From assembly GCF_014652915.1 (NCBI RefSeq), contig NZ_BMZS01000007.1, positions 186,001 through 250,000 of the forward strand: DNA of 64,000 nt, read 5' to 3'. Under the pieces are notes generated by a model. The model saw nothing but the letters and a program-made list of their open reading frames with translations. It was not told the DNA's origin and searched no databases. Of the stretch, positions 51,746 through 60,294 are shown in pieces. Origin of the DNA: Thalassobaculum fulvum (GTDB taxonomy: Bacteria; Pseudomonadota; Alphaproteobacteria; Thalassobaculales; Thalassobaculaceae). Made by a program: the position numbers and the translations under genes. Position 1 is the first letter of the stretch. Each line of letters starts with the position of its first letter.

Positions 51746-53755
51746 CTAGGTGTTCGCGGCGGCCTTGCGCTCGACCCGCAGCCCGTCGAAATAGAGCCGA
51801 TCCAGTTCCGAGGTCCGGAAGAACCGGACGGCGTCCTGCGGGGTCTCGACGATGGGCTCGCCCGGGCCGTTGAACGAGGTGTTGAGCACCACCGGCACGC
51901 CGGTCTCGCGGTCGAACGCCTCGAGCACGGCCCGGAAGCCGCCGCCGTCGCGGGCGACGGTCTGGATCCGCGCGCTTCCGTCGACATGGGTGATGGCCGG
52001 TAGCTCCCGCGAGCGGACCCGGGCCGTGAACAGCATGAAGGGCGACGGCAGCGGGGCCCCGTCGAACCAGTCGGCGGCCCGTTCCTCCAGGACCGCCGGC
52101 GCGAACGGCCGCCAGGTCTCGCGGCGCTTGATGTGGTTGACCCGCTCCCAGTTGCCGCCGGCCCGCGGGTCGGCCAGGATCGATCGATGCCCGAGGGCGC
52201 GCGGCCCGATCTCGCTGCGCCCCTCGAACCAGGCCACGACCGCATCGCCGGCGAGTGCCGCACCGGCGTCGGCGGCGGCGTCGCCGACCGGGGTCACCAC
52301 CAGGTCGTCGCCGGCCTCGCGGAGCGCCCGCTCGACCGCCTCCGGGGGGTGCCGGCGCCCGAGATAGGCCGAGGTCGATGTCTTCGATCCCTGCGGCTGC
52401 CGCGGCCGGTCGAGAACGTGGTGGGTGAGGTAGAGGGCCGAGCCGATCGCCAGCCCGCTGTCGTCGCAGGACGGCGGTACGAAGACGTTTTCGAACGGAC
52501 CTTCGCGCCAGACCCGGCTGTTGAACGGGCAGTTCAGGGCGCAGCCGCCGGAGATCGCGAGGTTCGGCGAACGGCGACCCAGCTTCAGGCCGAGCTCGAA
52601 CAGGGTCAGGGTGGCCAGCAGGTTCTGTTCCTCGAACAGCTTCTGGGTGGTTGCGGCCAGATCCCGGCTGAACGGCGAGAGCCTGGTGTCGGCGCTCGGC
52701 TCGACATGGTCGTATCCCATCTGCCGGGCGCGGGTCCGGGCCCGGTCGACCAGGGTCTGTGCATAGATCAGATGGTCGTCGCCGTCGCCCGGCCGGCGCG
52801 ACGACAGCATCAGGTCGGGGCGGTCGTAGGCATTGCCGACCAGATCGGGGTCGAAGAACCTCGGCTTGCCGTACGGGGCGAGGCCCATGAGCTTGCCGGG
52901 GGCGCCGGGCCCGTTGTCGAGACACAGGTGCTGGCCGACCCGTATGTAGGTCGGACCGGAGGTCAGGTAGTTGGGCAGCAGGGGAACCAGCTTGTTGCCG
53001 CGACCCTGGGCGAACAGCCCGCCGCCGTGTCCGAACCGGCTCTTGATGGCCCCGCCATCGGACGTGAGGATCGCCGCCGTGTCGAAGTCCGACTGGTAGA
53101 ACGCGCTCGCGGCGTGCGCGGTGTGGTGGGAGATCAGGATCCCCGCCAGGCGCCGGTGCCGCAGCCGAACCTCGACCGGCATGTGGAACACGCCGTGCTG
53201 CACCCAGCCGGAGAGCTGCTCCGCGAGCTCGCCTCCCGGCATGCGGCGCAGGGCGCCGAGCGAGAGGTTGCGGTCCCAGATGTTGGGATAGAACGGGAAC
53301 TCGCGGGTGCCGTGGAAGTCGAAGCCGGGCGCCCGGACGTCGACCGGACGGGCGCTGAGCCGGACGTAGTCGCTCGACCCGCTGAACCATTCGAGCATGA
53401 CCGTGCGGAAGGCGTCGCGCTGCTCGACCATCGCCCTCGCGTGATCCCGGGTCCGCTCCTGGAAGGCGGGAGGCACGCCGAGCGGGCCGGCCATCCCGGG
53501 CGCGAAATCGAACCGGAACTCGGCCTCGTCGTAGAAGATGAACGGCCAGTTCTGGGTTCCCGTGATGGAGACGTAGTCGACGTCGTCGATCGTCGCGCCG
53601 GCATCGGCCAGGGCCAGCTCGACGTCGTCGATCGTGGCGATCGCCGCGTGCTTCACGCGGGTGTGCCGCTCGCGCTCGACGAACGCGACGATCCGACCGT
53701 CGTCGACAACCGCCACACCGGCGTCGTGGCCCATGTGTATGCCGAGAATCAGCAC
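51746..53755 (-). CDS. NodU/CmcH-type carbamoyltransferase (copy 2)
   Basis: 669 residues with the same architecture as copy 1: HMGHDAGVAVVDDG, SHHTAHAASAFY with the metal motif again at 210-214, SGGCALNCPFN, EGRSEIGPRALGHRSILAD and VVLNTSFNGPGEPIVETP. I counted 49 of the first 60 residues identical to copy 1, with no gaps through residue 220. The start is a GTG with AAGGGAG upstream. Upstream on the same strand lie an exported unknown protein (50-base gap) and a small protein, so a three-gene operon is possible. Confidence 0.93.
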   Translation of the reverse strand: MLILGIHMGHDAGVAVVDDGRIVAFVERERHTRVKHAAIATIDDVELALADAGATIDDVDYVSITGTQNWPFIFYDEAEFRFDFAPGMAGPLGVPPAFQERTRDHARAMVEQRDAFRTVMLEWFSGSSDYVRLSARPVDVRAPGFDFHGTREFPFYPNIWDRNLSLGALRRMPGGELAEQLSGWVQHGVFHMPVEVRLRHRRLAGILISHHTAHAASAFYQSDFDTAAILTSDGGAIKSRFGHGGGLFAQGRGNKLVPLLPNYLTSGPTYIRVGQHLCLDNGPGAPGKLMGLAPYGKPRFFDPDLVGNAYDRPDLMLSSRRPGDGDDHLIYAQTLVDRARTRARQMGYDHVEPSADTRLSPFSRDLAATTQKLFEEQNLLATLTLFELGLKLGRRSPNLAISGGCALNCPFNSRVWREGPFENVFVPPSCDDSGLAIGSALYLTHHVLDRPRQPQGSKTSTSAYLGRRHPPEAVERALREAGDDLVVTPVGDAAADAGAALAGDAVVAWFEGRSEIGPRALGHRSILADPRAGGNWERVNHIKRRETWRPFAPAVLEERAADWFDGAPLPSPFMLFTARVRSRELPAITHVDGSARIQTVARDGGGFRAVLEAFDRETGVPVVLNTSFNGPGEPIVETPQDAVRFFRTSELDRLYFDGLRVERKAAANT

Positions 53756-53805
53756 GCTTCGAACTCCCTTTCGAGCCGGTCAGCCGGGATACCCATCCGC
53801 GATCG

Positions 53806-54525
53806 TCACTTGGCGTTGCGTGCCGCGGTGGCCTCGACCACGGCCGAGAGGTCACCATATGCCTCGAAGATGCTTTCCTGGTCCCGGTAGTCGCGGAGCG
53901 CGACCACGCTCAGCACCTTGCCGTGCAGCAGCACCGACTGGTGCAGCATGACGCGCGGGAACGCCCGGCCGTCGGGGCCGGCGACGCTCAGCACGGCCGC
54001 CTGCACCGGTCCGTAGCGATCCCGGTGGACGACCCCGAGGTCCCGCTTGCCGCCGGGTGGCACGGCCGTCCAGGCGGCCTCCAGGTCGGCGGCCAGACGC
54101 GCGATGTCGGCGCGGTAGTCGGCGACGCCCTGGTCGGCCAGCGCCTGGGCGATCGCGTCGGCGAGCGCCGGCTGGTCGAAACCGAAGACCGGTTCGAGGT
54201 GCGTCTCGGCGATCATCACGTAGCCGAAGCGGCGCAGGGCGGGCGGGTCGCCGGTCCGCCAGCCGGCGATCCGGTCGCAGGCACCGAAGGCGAGCAGCGG
54301 GACGAAGGCCGGTCCGGTGGCGACCTCGAGCTGATCCATCAGGGCGCGGTCGGCCGGCTGTTCCGGGTCGAAGAAGCAGTCGCCGTCGGCGAGCGCGACG
54401 GTCAGCTCGACGCTGCCGATCGCGACGACGCGTTCCTCGCGGGCCGCCGCCGGTCCGGCCCACAGCGCCGCGGCGCCGGCCAGCGCCAGGAGACCGAGCG
54501 TCGCCGGGCGGAGGGCACCATCCAC
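53806..54525 (-). CDS. Exported protein of unknown function
   Basis: 239 residues with a signal peptide (about 1-28, AALWAGPAAA then R). The mature part is mixed alpha/beta, with two Cys near residues 50 and 83 that could form a disulfide (GDCFFDP and AFGACDRIAGW). I recognise no family. It lies between a small protein gene (9-base gap upstream) and carbamoyltransferase copy 2. Confidence 0.7.
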   Translation of the reverse strand: MDGALRPATLGLLALAGAAALWAGPAAAREERVVAIGSVELTVALADGDCFFDPEQPADRALMDQLEVATGPAFVPLLAFGACDRIAGWRTGDPPALRRFGYVMIAETHLEPVFGFDQPALADAIAQALADQGVADYRADIARLAADLEAAWTAVPPGGKRDLGVVHRDRYGPVQAAVLSVAGPDGRAFPRVMLHQSVLLHGKVLSVVALRDYRDQESIFEAYGDLSAVVEATAARNAK

Positions 54526-54534
54526 TGTCCCGGC

Positions 54535-54759
54535 CTACTCGCCGACCGGCACGGTGACGATGCAGGAGAACATCGGTCGGACCGGTTCCGCCGACAGGTT
54601 CTGCTGGTGGTTCAGGATGAACGCCAGGTCGACCGCCTTGTAGGCTTCGACCTGCAGGCCTGCCGCGTGTTCGAAGCACTCCTTCGCCGCGGTGAAGGTC
54701 ACGCCGCTTTCGATAACCTGGTTGCCGATCATCGTCACCAGCATCCAAACCAGCTTCAT
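54535..54759 (-). CDS. Small protein of unknown function
   Basis: 74 residues starting MKLVWMLVTMIGNQVIESG. The N-terminal 12 residues are hydrophobic but too short for a clear signal peptide. Two cysteines (Cys28 and Cys66) are present. The start at 54759 has a strong GGAGGCGGAG site. The stop is 9 bases from the next gene start, so it is coupled to the exported unknown protein. Confidence 0.65.
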   Translation of the reverse strand: MKLVWMLVTMIGNQVIESGVTFTAAKECFEHAAGLQVEAYKAVDLAFILNHQQNLSAEPVRPMFSCIVTVPVGE

Positions 54760-54964
54760 GCTCCGCCTCCAGAACGAGAAGACCCGCACACTAGCAGGGC
54801 CGTCGCCGGGTTTCACGAGGCGCCGCGCGGTGCGCGTCGCTTCCTGGCCGACCGTTGCAGACCGGCATCGGTGGCGGGATCGCGACGGTCGGCGGCGCGT
54901 GCCGGGGGTCGACAGGACCGGCGGTCGTGGCAGGGTAGGGGCACGACGAGCGGAGGGCGGACCG

Positions 54965-55645
54965 ATGCCGGCACGAGCCGAGATCATGGGGTGGCGGCGG
55001 GAGACCCGGAGCCGGCTTATCGAGGCCCGGCTCGCGCTGCCGGTGGACGAGCGCGCGCGCCGGGCCGCCCGGGCGCTCGCGGCCCTGGCGGACGCGGTCG
55101 ATCTGGCCCGCTTCGCCACGGTCGGCCTGTACTGGCCGTTCCGCGGCGAGATCGACCCGCGTCCCCTGGCGCGATCGTTGATCGAATCCGGCACCCGGGT
55201 CGGCCTGCCGGTGGTGGTCGAGCGCAACGCGCCGGTGGCGTTCCGCGAATGGGCGCCGGACGTCCCGATGACGCGAGGGGTGTGGAACATCCCGATCCCG
55301 GACGGCACGCCGACCGTGCATCCGGCCTGCCTGGTCGTGCCGCTGGTCGGCTTCGACGCCATGGGCTACCGGCTCGGCTACGGCGGCGGCTACTACGACC
55401 GGACCCTGGCCGCCCGGCGGCCGCGTCCCTGGGCCATCGGGCTCGGGCTCGATCTCGGTCGGCTCGACACCATTCATCCGCTGGATCACGACGTGCCGAT
55501 GGACGGCATCGTCACCGAGAGCGGCGCCGTGCGCCACGACCGCGCGGTCCCCGATCGGCTGGAGGCGGAGCCGGAGGTCGGGTTCGCGTCGCCGGCATGC
55601 CTGCTGCCGGAGGTCGGCCTGGACGACCCGGGGCCCTGGCGATAG
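54965..55645 (+). CDS. 5-formyltetrahydrofolate cyclo-ligase family protein
   Basis: 226 residues. The family signature GYGGGYYDRTLA is near residue 139, with GFDAMGYRLG just before it and LYWPFRGEIDPRPL earlier. The enzyme converts 5-formyl-THF to 5,10-methenyl-THF with ATP. GGAGGG precedes the ATG at 54965; an upstream in-frame start (54692) runs opposite the small gene and is rejected. The 205-base upstream gap shows no obvious 6S RNA fold, although 6S RNA often lies beside this gene in other proteobacteria. Confidence 0.9.
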   Translation: MPARAEIMGWRRETRSRLIEARLALPVDERARRAARALAALADAVDLARFATVGLYWPFRGEIDPRPLARSLIESGTRVGLPVVVERNAPVAFREWAPDVPMTRGVWNIPIPDGTPTVHPACLVVPLVGFDAMGYRLGYGGGYYDRTLAARRPRPWAIGLGLDLGRLDTIHPLDHDVPMDGIVTESGAVRHDRAVPDRLEAEPEVGFASPACLLPEVGLDDPGPWR

Positions 55646-55666
55646 GCCGGGTCGACCGGAGGGCGG

Positions 55667-56218
55667 CTACGCGCTGCCGGTTTCCGCGACCGGCTGGTGG
55701 AAGTGCTCGGCCCAGCCGATCAGCATCGCGACGTCGCCGGCTCCGCTCGGGTCGCCCAGCGGGCAGACCACGGTCTCGTACCAGGACCGCAGGCCCATCC
55801 GGGTCCGGTAGGCGATCCGCTGGAACCGCGGGGTCCGCCCCGCCACGACCGACGCGTACAGGGCGGTCAGCTGCTGCTGGGTGCCCTGGTCGGCGATCTC
55901 GGAAAGCCGCCGTCCGGTGTTGTCGCGCGGGGTGTGCGCGACGATGTCGGTGCCGACCAGCCGGTAGCGGAAGTCGGTGCCCCGCTCCAGCGCATCCAGC
56001 AGGAAGGTGTAGGGCAGAAGCGGCCGCATCGCCGACGGGTCGACGGCGTTGCGGTTCGGCATCGCCCGATCCCCCCGCAGGTGCCGCCAGTGTTCCAGGC
56101 CGCTCCGGCAGATCGCCGAGGTCAGCGCCTCCGCGGCGGTGACCGGAAGCGACACCGCTTGCACGACGACCTGGTCCGCCCGCAGGCGCCGGTCGGTGTT
56201 CGGTCCCCGATTGAGCAC
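55667..56218 (-). CDS. PAS_5-domain protein, second copy
   Basis: 183 residues. The family core is LLPYTFLLDALERGTDFRYRLVGT, matching the first copy's RFRYRLVGTHIARAF region, followed by FQRIAYRTRMGL and a C-terminal VAMLIGWAEHF. It has no output domain or membrane segment. The start is a GTG at 56218 with GGGAAC upstream. It ends 21 bases from the converging cyclo-ligase stop. Confidence 0.78.
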   Translation of the reverse strand: MLNRGPNTDRRLRADQVVVQAVSLPVTAAEALTSAICRSGLEHWRHLRGDRAMPNRNAVDPSAMRPLLPYTFLLDALERGTDFRYRLVGTDIVAHTPRDNTGRRLSEIADQGTQQQLTALYASVVAGRTPRFQRIAYRTRMGLRSWYETVVCPLGDPSGAGDVAMLIGWAEHFHQPVAETGSA

Positions 56219-56326
56219 GATGTTCCCGGCGGCCCCCGACGGACGATGGACAAGATCGGCGGGTATGAGACCGGACGGAGACGCCGCCGTCCAGGGGATC
56301 GGCGAACCGGCTCCGGCAGCGATCGG

Positions 56327-57193
56327 TCAGCGCGCCGTCGCCGACGCCGGCAGCAGGCCGAGCGACATCAGCGTTTCCCGCGTCCAGCCGGTCAGCCTGG
56401 TCGGGTCGGGCCCGGCCTCCTCGACCAGGACCGCCAGGGTCGCGCGATACCGCGCGGCGTTGCGATCGGGCTCGGTTCCCGGCGCCTCACGGGCGCGCGT
56501 CAACAGGGTTCGGACGATGTCGTCGGGGAACAGATCCCACTCCGCCCCACCGGTCTGGATCGCCAGCCTGCGCCTCTGCAGCAGCATCCGGGTCGCGGCC
56601 GGATCGGCGTCGGACACGGCGAAGCCATAGAGGAGGCGGTAGTCCGGCGGCAACCCGGCCGCGAGCAGTTCCGCCAGGATCGCGCGCCGGGCGGCGTCCT
56701 GCTCGGGCGAACTCGGCTCCGGATCCAGCACGTGGCGACCCAGCACCACGCGCAGGCTGTCGATCGCGCAGATCGTCGGCGTGCGCACGAAGGCCCCGGC
56801 GTCGCGGATCGCCGCCGCCCGCTCGGCGGCCGGCAGGACGACCAGCGTCTGGTAGAACTCTTCCGCCGCCCGGCACTCCGCCTCCCGGGCGTGCCGGTCG
56901 TAGGCCCAGGCCGCGACGGCCAGCGCGACGACGGCCAGCACCGTCACCGCCGGGACGCTCGACAGCTGCCAGCCGTCGCGGATCACGATCCAGGCCATGT
57001 ACAGGATCACCGCGGCCGCCCACAGCACGCCCGTGGCCATGGCGTAGACCAGGTAGTCGAGGGCGTCCAGGCCGCCGCCGGTCAGCTTGCCGAGGATCAG
57101 GAAGGTGACCGCCAGCGCCAGGAACGGGATGGTCACGTACAGGAGCGTCACGGCGTCCCGCAACAGGCGCTGCGCTGCCCAGCCCGCCGGCAT
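56327..57193 (-). CDS. Membrane protein of unknown function with ankyrin-like C-terminus
   Basis: 288 residues. Three transmembrane segments occupy the first ~115 residues (about 16-37, 46-70 and 78-98). The C-terminal soluble part has repeat-like patterns ILAELLAAGLPPDYRLLYGF and ATRMLLQRRRLAIQTGG that resemble ankyrin-type helices, but no family is clear. Its ATG follows the DUF2207 stop with no space (TAG directly before ATG), so it is coupled to the LemA-DUF2207 operon. Confidence 0.7.
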   Translation of the reverse strand: MPAGWAAQRLLRDAVTLLYVTIPFLALAVTFLILGKLTGGGLDALDYLVYAMATGVLWAAAVILYMAWIVIRDGWQLSSVPAVTVLAVVALAVAAWAYDRHAREAECRAAEEFYQTLVVLPAAERAAAIRDAGAFVRTPTICAIDSLRVVLGRHVLDPEPSSPEQDAARRAILAELLAAGLPPDYRLLYGFAVSDADPAATRMLLQRRRLAIQTGGAEWDLFPDDIVRTLLTRAREAPGTEPDRNAARYRATLAVLVEEAGPDPTRLTGWTRETLMSLGLLPASATAR

Positions 57194-59182
57194 CTACCAC
57201 CCCCCGCCGCCACCGCCGCCGCCGCCCCCGCCGGACGACCCGCCACCGCCGGAAAAGCCGCCGCCGGACGAGCCGCTGCTGGACGGACGCGACATGGCGT
57301 GCGCGGCGGCGCTGCCGAGCCCCTGGGACAGCGCGCCGGCGAGCGTTCCGGCCTTCGCGAAGCCGCTGCCGTCGCCGCGGTACCACCTGGGCCGGTACGA
57401 GCCGCGGTCGAACGGTTTGTCGGTGCTGGCCTCCAGACGCGCCATGACCTTGTCCGTCCACTGCTCCTCGACACCCAGGGCCATGGCGTAGGGCAGGTGG
57501 GTCTCGAACAGCGCGGTGGTGACCTCCGGCTCGCGGCCGGCGCTGTTCAGGCGGTCGGCCTCGGCCACCGACAGGTACAAGCGGTATCCCTCGATCGCGT
57601 CGAGGGTCCGGCGACCGAGTCGGGTCGGCGCCTTCATCAGGAACCAGAACGCGATCGTCACGAGCACCGGCAGGGCGGCCAGCGGTACGGCCGCCGGTGC
57701 CACGAAGTCGGCCAGGATCAGCCCGACGACCGCGGCGGCCAGGAATCCCGCGATCCCGCCGACCAGTTGCCCGAGCGACAGGATCGGCCGGATCGGGGTC
57801 CCGATGGAGAACGCCCTGGACCAGCGTCCCGACACGAGGATGACCATGGTCGTCCCGATCGTCAGCAGGGCGGTGGCGAACACCGCCATGACGGACACGA
57901 TAAGCCAGGCATCCTGGCCCGTGGCGTCGATCACCAGGCTGCTGAGGGTTGCGGTGACGGCGATCAGGGCGCCGATCAGCCAGGGGCGGGAGTTGCTCCG
58001 GAAGTAGGCCCGGCCGTATTCCCAGTCGAACGCGTCGAGCAGGACCGACGACGCCCGCCCCATCGCCGGCTCGTACTCGCTACCAAAGCTGGCCGTGTCG
58101 CGGCCGTGGGGGAACAGGGCTTTGTACACCGCCAGTTCGCCGGGCGGCAGCTTGCCGCGCGCACCCTTGACGGCCGACAGCGTGTACCGGCGCTTGCCGT
58201 CGTCGTCGATCACCAGGCGCCGCTTGGTGGCGAGGCTGGTGATCGCCACGGTCAGGGCGCGGGCGACGCCGAAGCCGTTTCCGAATCCGCCGTGCCAGAC
58301 GTAGCCGACCGCCACCGGCGACAGCCCGTCCGGGGCCTCGAAGCGCGGGAACACGACGCCCTTCCGCGGATCGCGGCCGACCCGGTGCCAGGCGACCAGG
58401 AAGTAGACCAGCAGCACCGCCGTCAGGAAGGCGCCGGCTGCCAGGCCCGCGTTGTCGTACACCGCCCGGCCGATCACGGTCGCCTGGGTCGGGCGGTCGA
58501 CCAGCCCGGCGGGCCACGCCGTCGCGATCGTCAGGCCCTCGCCGGGGAGCAGGGTGCGGGTGGTCGCGATCCGCAACGTGCCGCCGCTGTTCCCGACGAT
58601 CCGGAAGTCGTCGCCGCGGGCGCCGCGCGGGCCGGTGTAGGCGTCGGTCTGCCCGACCGCGGCCCCCTCCGGCAAGTGCACCGTTGCCGTGGCCCGTTCG
58701 ATCGGGAACGCCCAGGCGTCGCCGGTGACGTTCCAGTACAGCTCGTCCGTGTCGGGCCAGTGGTAGAGCTGGCGGCTGGTGTCGTAGGCGATCGTATAGC
58801 GGTATCGTCCCGGCCGCAGCAGAACGTCGGCATTGCCGACGTAGACGCGCACGCCGGCGTTCAGTTGTTCGGTATGATAGGGCTCCCGCCGGCCGTCGCG
58901 CTCGATCCGGTCGATCTCGAAGTCGACGCGGCGGTTCACGCCGTACTCCGTGAGGCTGCGGGTCGGGAAGTCGCGGTAGATGCCGCGGCGGATGCTGTCG
59001 CCGGTCGCGACGACCTCGATGGTCTCGACCACGTGCAGCCAGCCGTCGGGCCGGACCGTGATGTCGGAGTCGAAGGAAACGATGCGCTCCCGCTCGGCCG
59101 AGGCCGGACCGCCGGTCGCGATCAGCAGGCCGACCGCCGCCACGATCGCGAGGGAGACACGGCGGAGGGCGGACACGGTCAC
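57194..59182 (-). CDS. DUF2207 membrane protein with poly-Gly tail
   Basis: 662 residues: a signal peptide (1-29), a ~220-residue N-terminal beta-rich exported domain (DSDITVRPDGWLHVVETIEVV), a TM near 240-258, a cytoplasmic middle region, two TM hairpins (about 400-520) and a Gly/Ser tail ending in a run of 11 Gly and Trp. This is the DUF2207 (YciQ-like) family, usually encoded beside LemA, as here (18 bases after it). Function is unknown; the Gly-rich end may be an export or targeting feature. Confidence 0.85.
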   Translation of the reverse strand: MTVSALRRVSLAIVAAVGLLIATGGPASAERERIVSFDSDITVRPDGWLHVVETIEVVATGDSIRRGIYRDFPTRSLTEYGVNRRVDFEIDRIERDGRREPYHTEQLNAGVRVYVGNADVLLRPGRYRYTIAYDTSRQLYHWPDTDELYWNVTGDAWAFPIERATATVHLPEGAAVGQTDAYTGPRGARGDDFRIVGNSGGTLRIATTRTLLPGEGLTIATAWPAGLVDRPTQATVIGRAVYDNAGLAAGAFLTAVLLVYFLVAWHRVGRDPRKGVVFPRFEAPDGLSPVAVGYVWHGGFGNGFGVARALTVAITSLATKRRLVIDDDGKRRYTLSAVKGARGKLPPGELAVYKALFPHGRDTASFGSEYEPAMGRASSVLLDAFDWEYGRAYFRSNSRPWLIGALIAVTATLSSLVIDATGQDAWLIVSVMAVFATALLTIGTTMVILVSGRWSRAFSIGTPIRPILSLGQLVGGIAGFLAAAVVGLILADFVAPAAVPLAALPVLVTIAFWFLMKAPTRLGRRTLDAIEGYRLYLSVAEADRLNSAGREPEVTTALFETHLPYAMALGVEEQWTDKVMARLEASTDKPFDRGSYRPRWYRGDGSGFAKAGTLAGALSQGLGSAAAHAMSRPSSSGSSGGGFSGGGGSSGGGGGGGGGGGW

Positions 59183-59200
59183 GGCGCGATGTCCCGTGGG

Positions 59201-59773
59201 CTAGAACGACACGGTCGGCACGGCCCGGTCGCCGTCATGCTCGACCTCGAAGTATTCGCGCGGCTCGAACCGGAACCAGCCGGCGATCAGGTTGCTCGGG
59301 AAGGCCTCGATCAGGGTGTTCAGGTCGCGCACGGTCCCGTTGTAGTAGCGGCGCGCCATCTGAATCTGGTCCTCGAGCTCGCCGAGTGTCTGCTGCAGGT
59401 CGACGAAGGTGCCGTCGGCCTTCAGGTCCGGGTAGTTCTCGGCGACCGCGAACAGCCTGGTCAGCGCCGCCGTGAGCCCGTTCTCGGCCGCCTGGCGGTC
59501 CGCCGGGGTGGCGCCGGCCGCCGCCTGCACGCGGGCCCGCTGCTCGGTGACCGCCTCCAGCACGCCGCGCTCGTGCTGCGCGTATCCCTTGACGGTACTG
59601 ACCAGGTTGGGAACCAGGTTCGCTCGCCGCTTGAGCTGCACGTCGATGCCGCTCCAGCCTTCGCGGACGCGCTGACGCAGTGCAACCAAGCGGTTGTAGG
59701 TGAGAACGCCCCAGCCGAGGACGACAACGGCCACGGCGATGACAACCAGGGAACTCGTCGACAGTCCGGCCAT
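59201..59773 (-). CDS. LemA family protein
   Basis: 190 residues. One N-terminal TM (about 7-27) is followed by the LemA helical bundle: YNRLVALRQRVREGWSGIDV, LKRRANLVPNLVSTVKGYA and FPSNLIAGWFRFEPREYFE near the C-terminus. LemA proteins lie in the inner membrane with the bulk outside; the role is unknown. The ATG at 59773 is preferred over one at 59812, which adds a Cys-containing leader without a ribosome site. First gene of the operon with DUF2207. Confidence 0.92.
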   Translation of the reverse strand: MAGLSTSSLVVIAVAVVVLGWGVLTYNRLVALRQRVREGWSGIDVQLKRRANLVPNLVSTVKGYAQHERGVLEAVTEQRARVQAAAGATPADRQAAENGLTAALTRLFAVAENYPDLKADGTFVDLQQTLGELEDQIQMARRYYNGTVRDLNTLIEAFPSNLIAGWFRFEPREYFEVEHDGDRAVPTVSF

Positions 59774-60039
59774 TCGCCTCGCCCCGCCGCTGCATTCCAC
59801 GACAAACGACATCGGCGCCCGAACGCCCGATCCTCGTTTCGGTCGAGAAGTATGTCGAGCTTAGCGTTTTCCGAACGATTCCTCGAAGCGAATTCACGGT
59901 TTCGGCTGTAGGGCGGGGGAGCGAGACCGGATCCTGGAGCCGCCGGACGCGAAGCGCCGGACGCGCAAGTATTCCCGTCGCCGCCCGGAAGGGGTCGAGC
60001 GAATGCAGCGGAATTGCCCGCGGGAACGGCAGTGCCGGA

Positions 60040-60072
60040 TAAAAAAACTGCCCGGAAGCGGGGGCTTCCGGG
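60040..60072 (-). terminator. Strong Rho-independent terminator
   Basis: On the minus strand, a perfect 10-bp stem gcccggaagc / gcttccgggc with a 4-base loop is followed after two bases by seven T. It lies 223 bases past the LysR stop and marks the 3' end of either the LysR mRNA or a separate small RNA. Confidence 0.85.
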
Positions 60073-60166
60073 CAAGTTGAACAGGGAGGCTTCACGTCTG
60101 GGAGACGTAGGACCCCGGAGGGCCCTGCTCTGAGCGGGGGGCTCAGAGGATGTTGCAACGCAACAT
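60040..60166 (-). ncRNA. Candidate structured small RNA
   Basis: Four perfect hairpins follow each other within 127 bases: gatgttgc/gcaacatc (60148-60166), ctctgagc/gctcagag (60127-60147, directly abutting the first), acgtct/agacgt (60093-60107) and the terminator (60049-60072). Only the minus strand has the T-run after the last stem. Unpaired CCTCC (in gcctccctg) on this strand could pair with ribosome sites, as in several alphaproteobacterial small RNAs. It could instead be the LysR 3' untranslated region. No known RNA family was recognised. Confidence 0.4.
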
Positions 60167-60294
60167 CTGAACATTAGGAGAAATAGGTTGCGGAAGCCTT
60201 AACGACCATTCGCAAAACAACAGTTCCGATATGCGCCAGACGCATGGCTCGGAATGTCGAATCGACGGGGCCGGTCGGAGCCGCCGGAAACCCC

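Larger units (their letters stand above)
59774..60294. other. 521-base intergenic region between LysR and LemA genes
   Basis: It holds the lemA promoter on the left, a direct repeat of cgccggacgcg (59941-59951 and 59955-59965), then the hairpin cluster and terminator at 60040-60166 (listed separately), and a fairly AT-rich stretch (about 60167-60240). No protein gene is supported in any frame. Confidence 0.7.

Noticed and set aside
54760-54964. Possible 6S RNA beside the folate cyclo-ligase gene
   Set aside because: The position is classic for 6S RNA, but the gap is uniformly GC-rich and I could not see the long rod-shaped pairing with a central bubble. A covariance search would decide.
55697-59911. 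1404-codon plus-strand open frame
   Set aside because: It is antisense to PAS_5, the membrane protein, DUF2207 and LemA genes, all of which have family features. No start signal or conserved motif.
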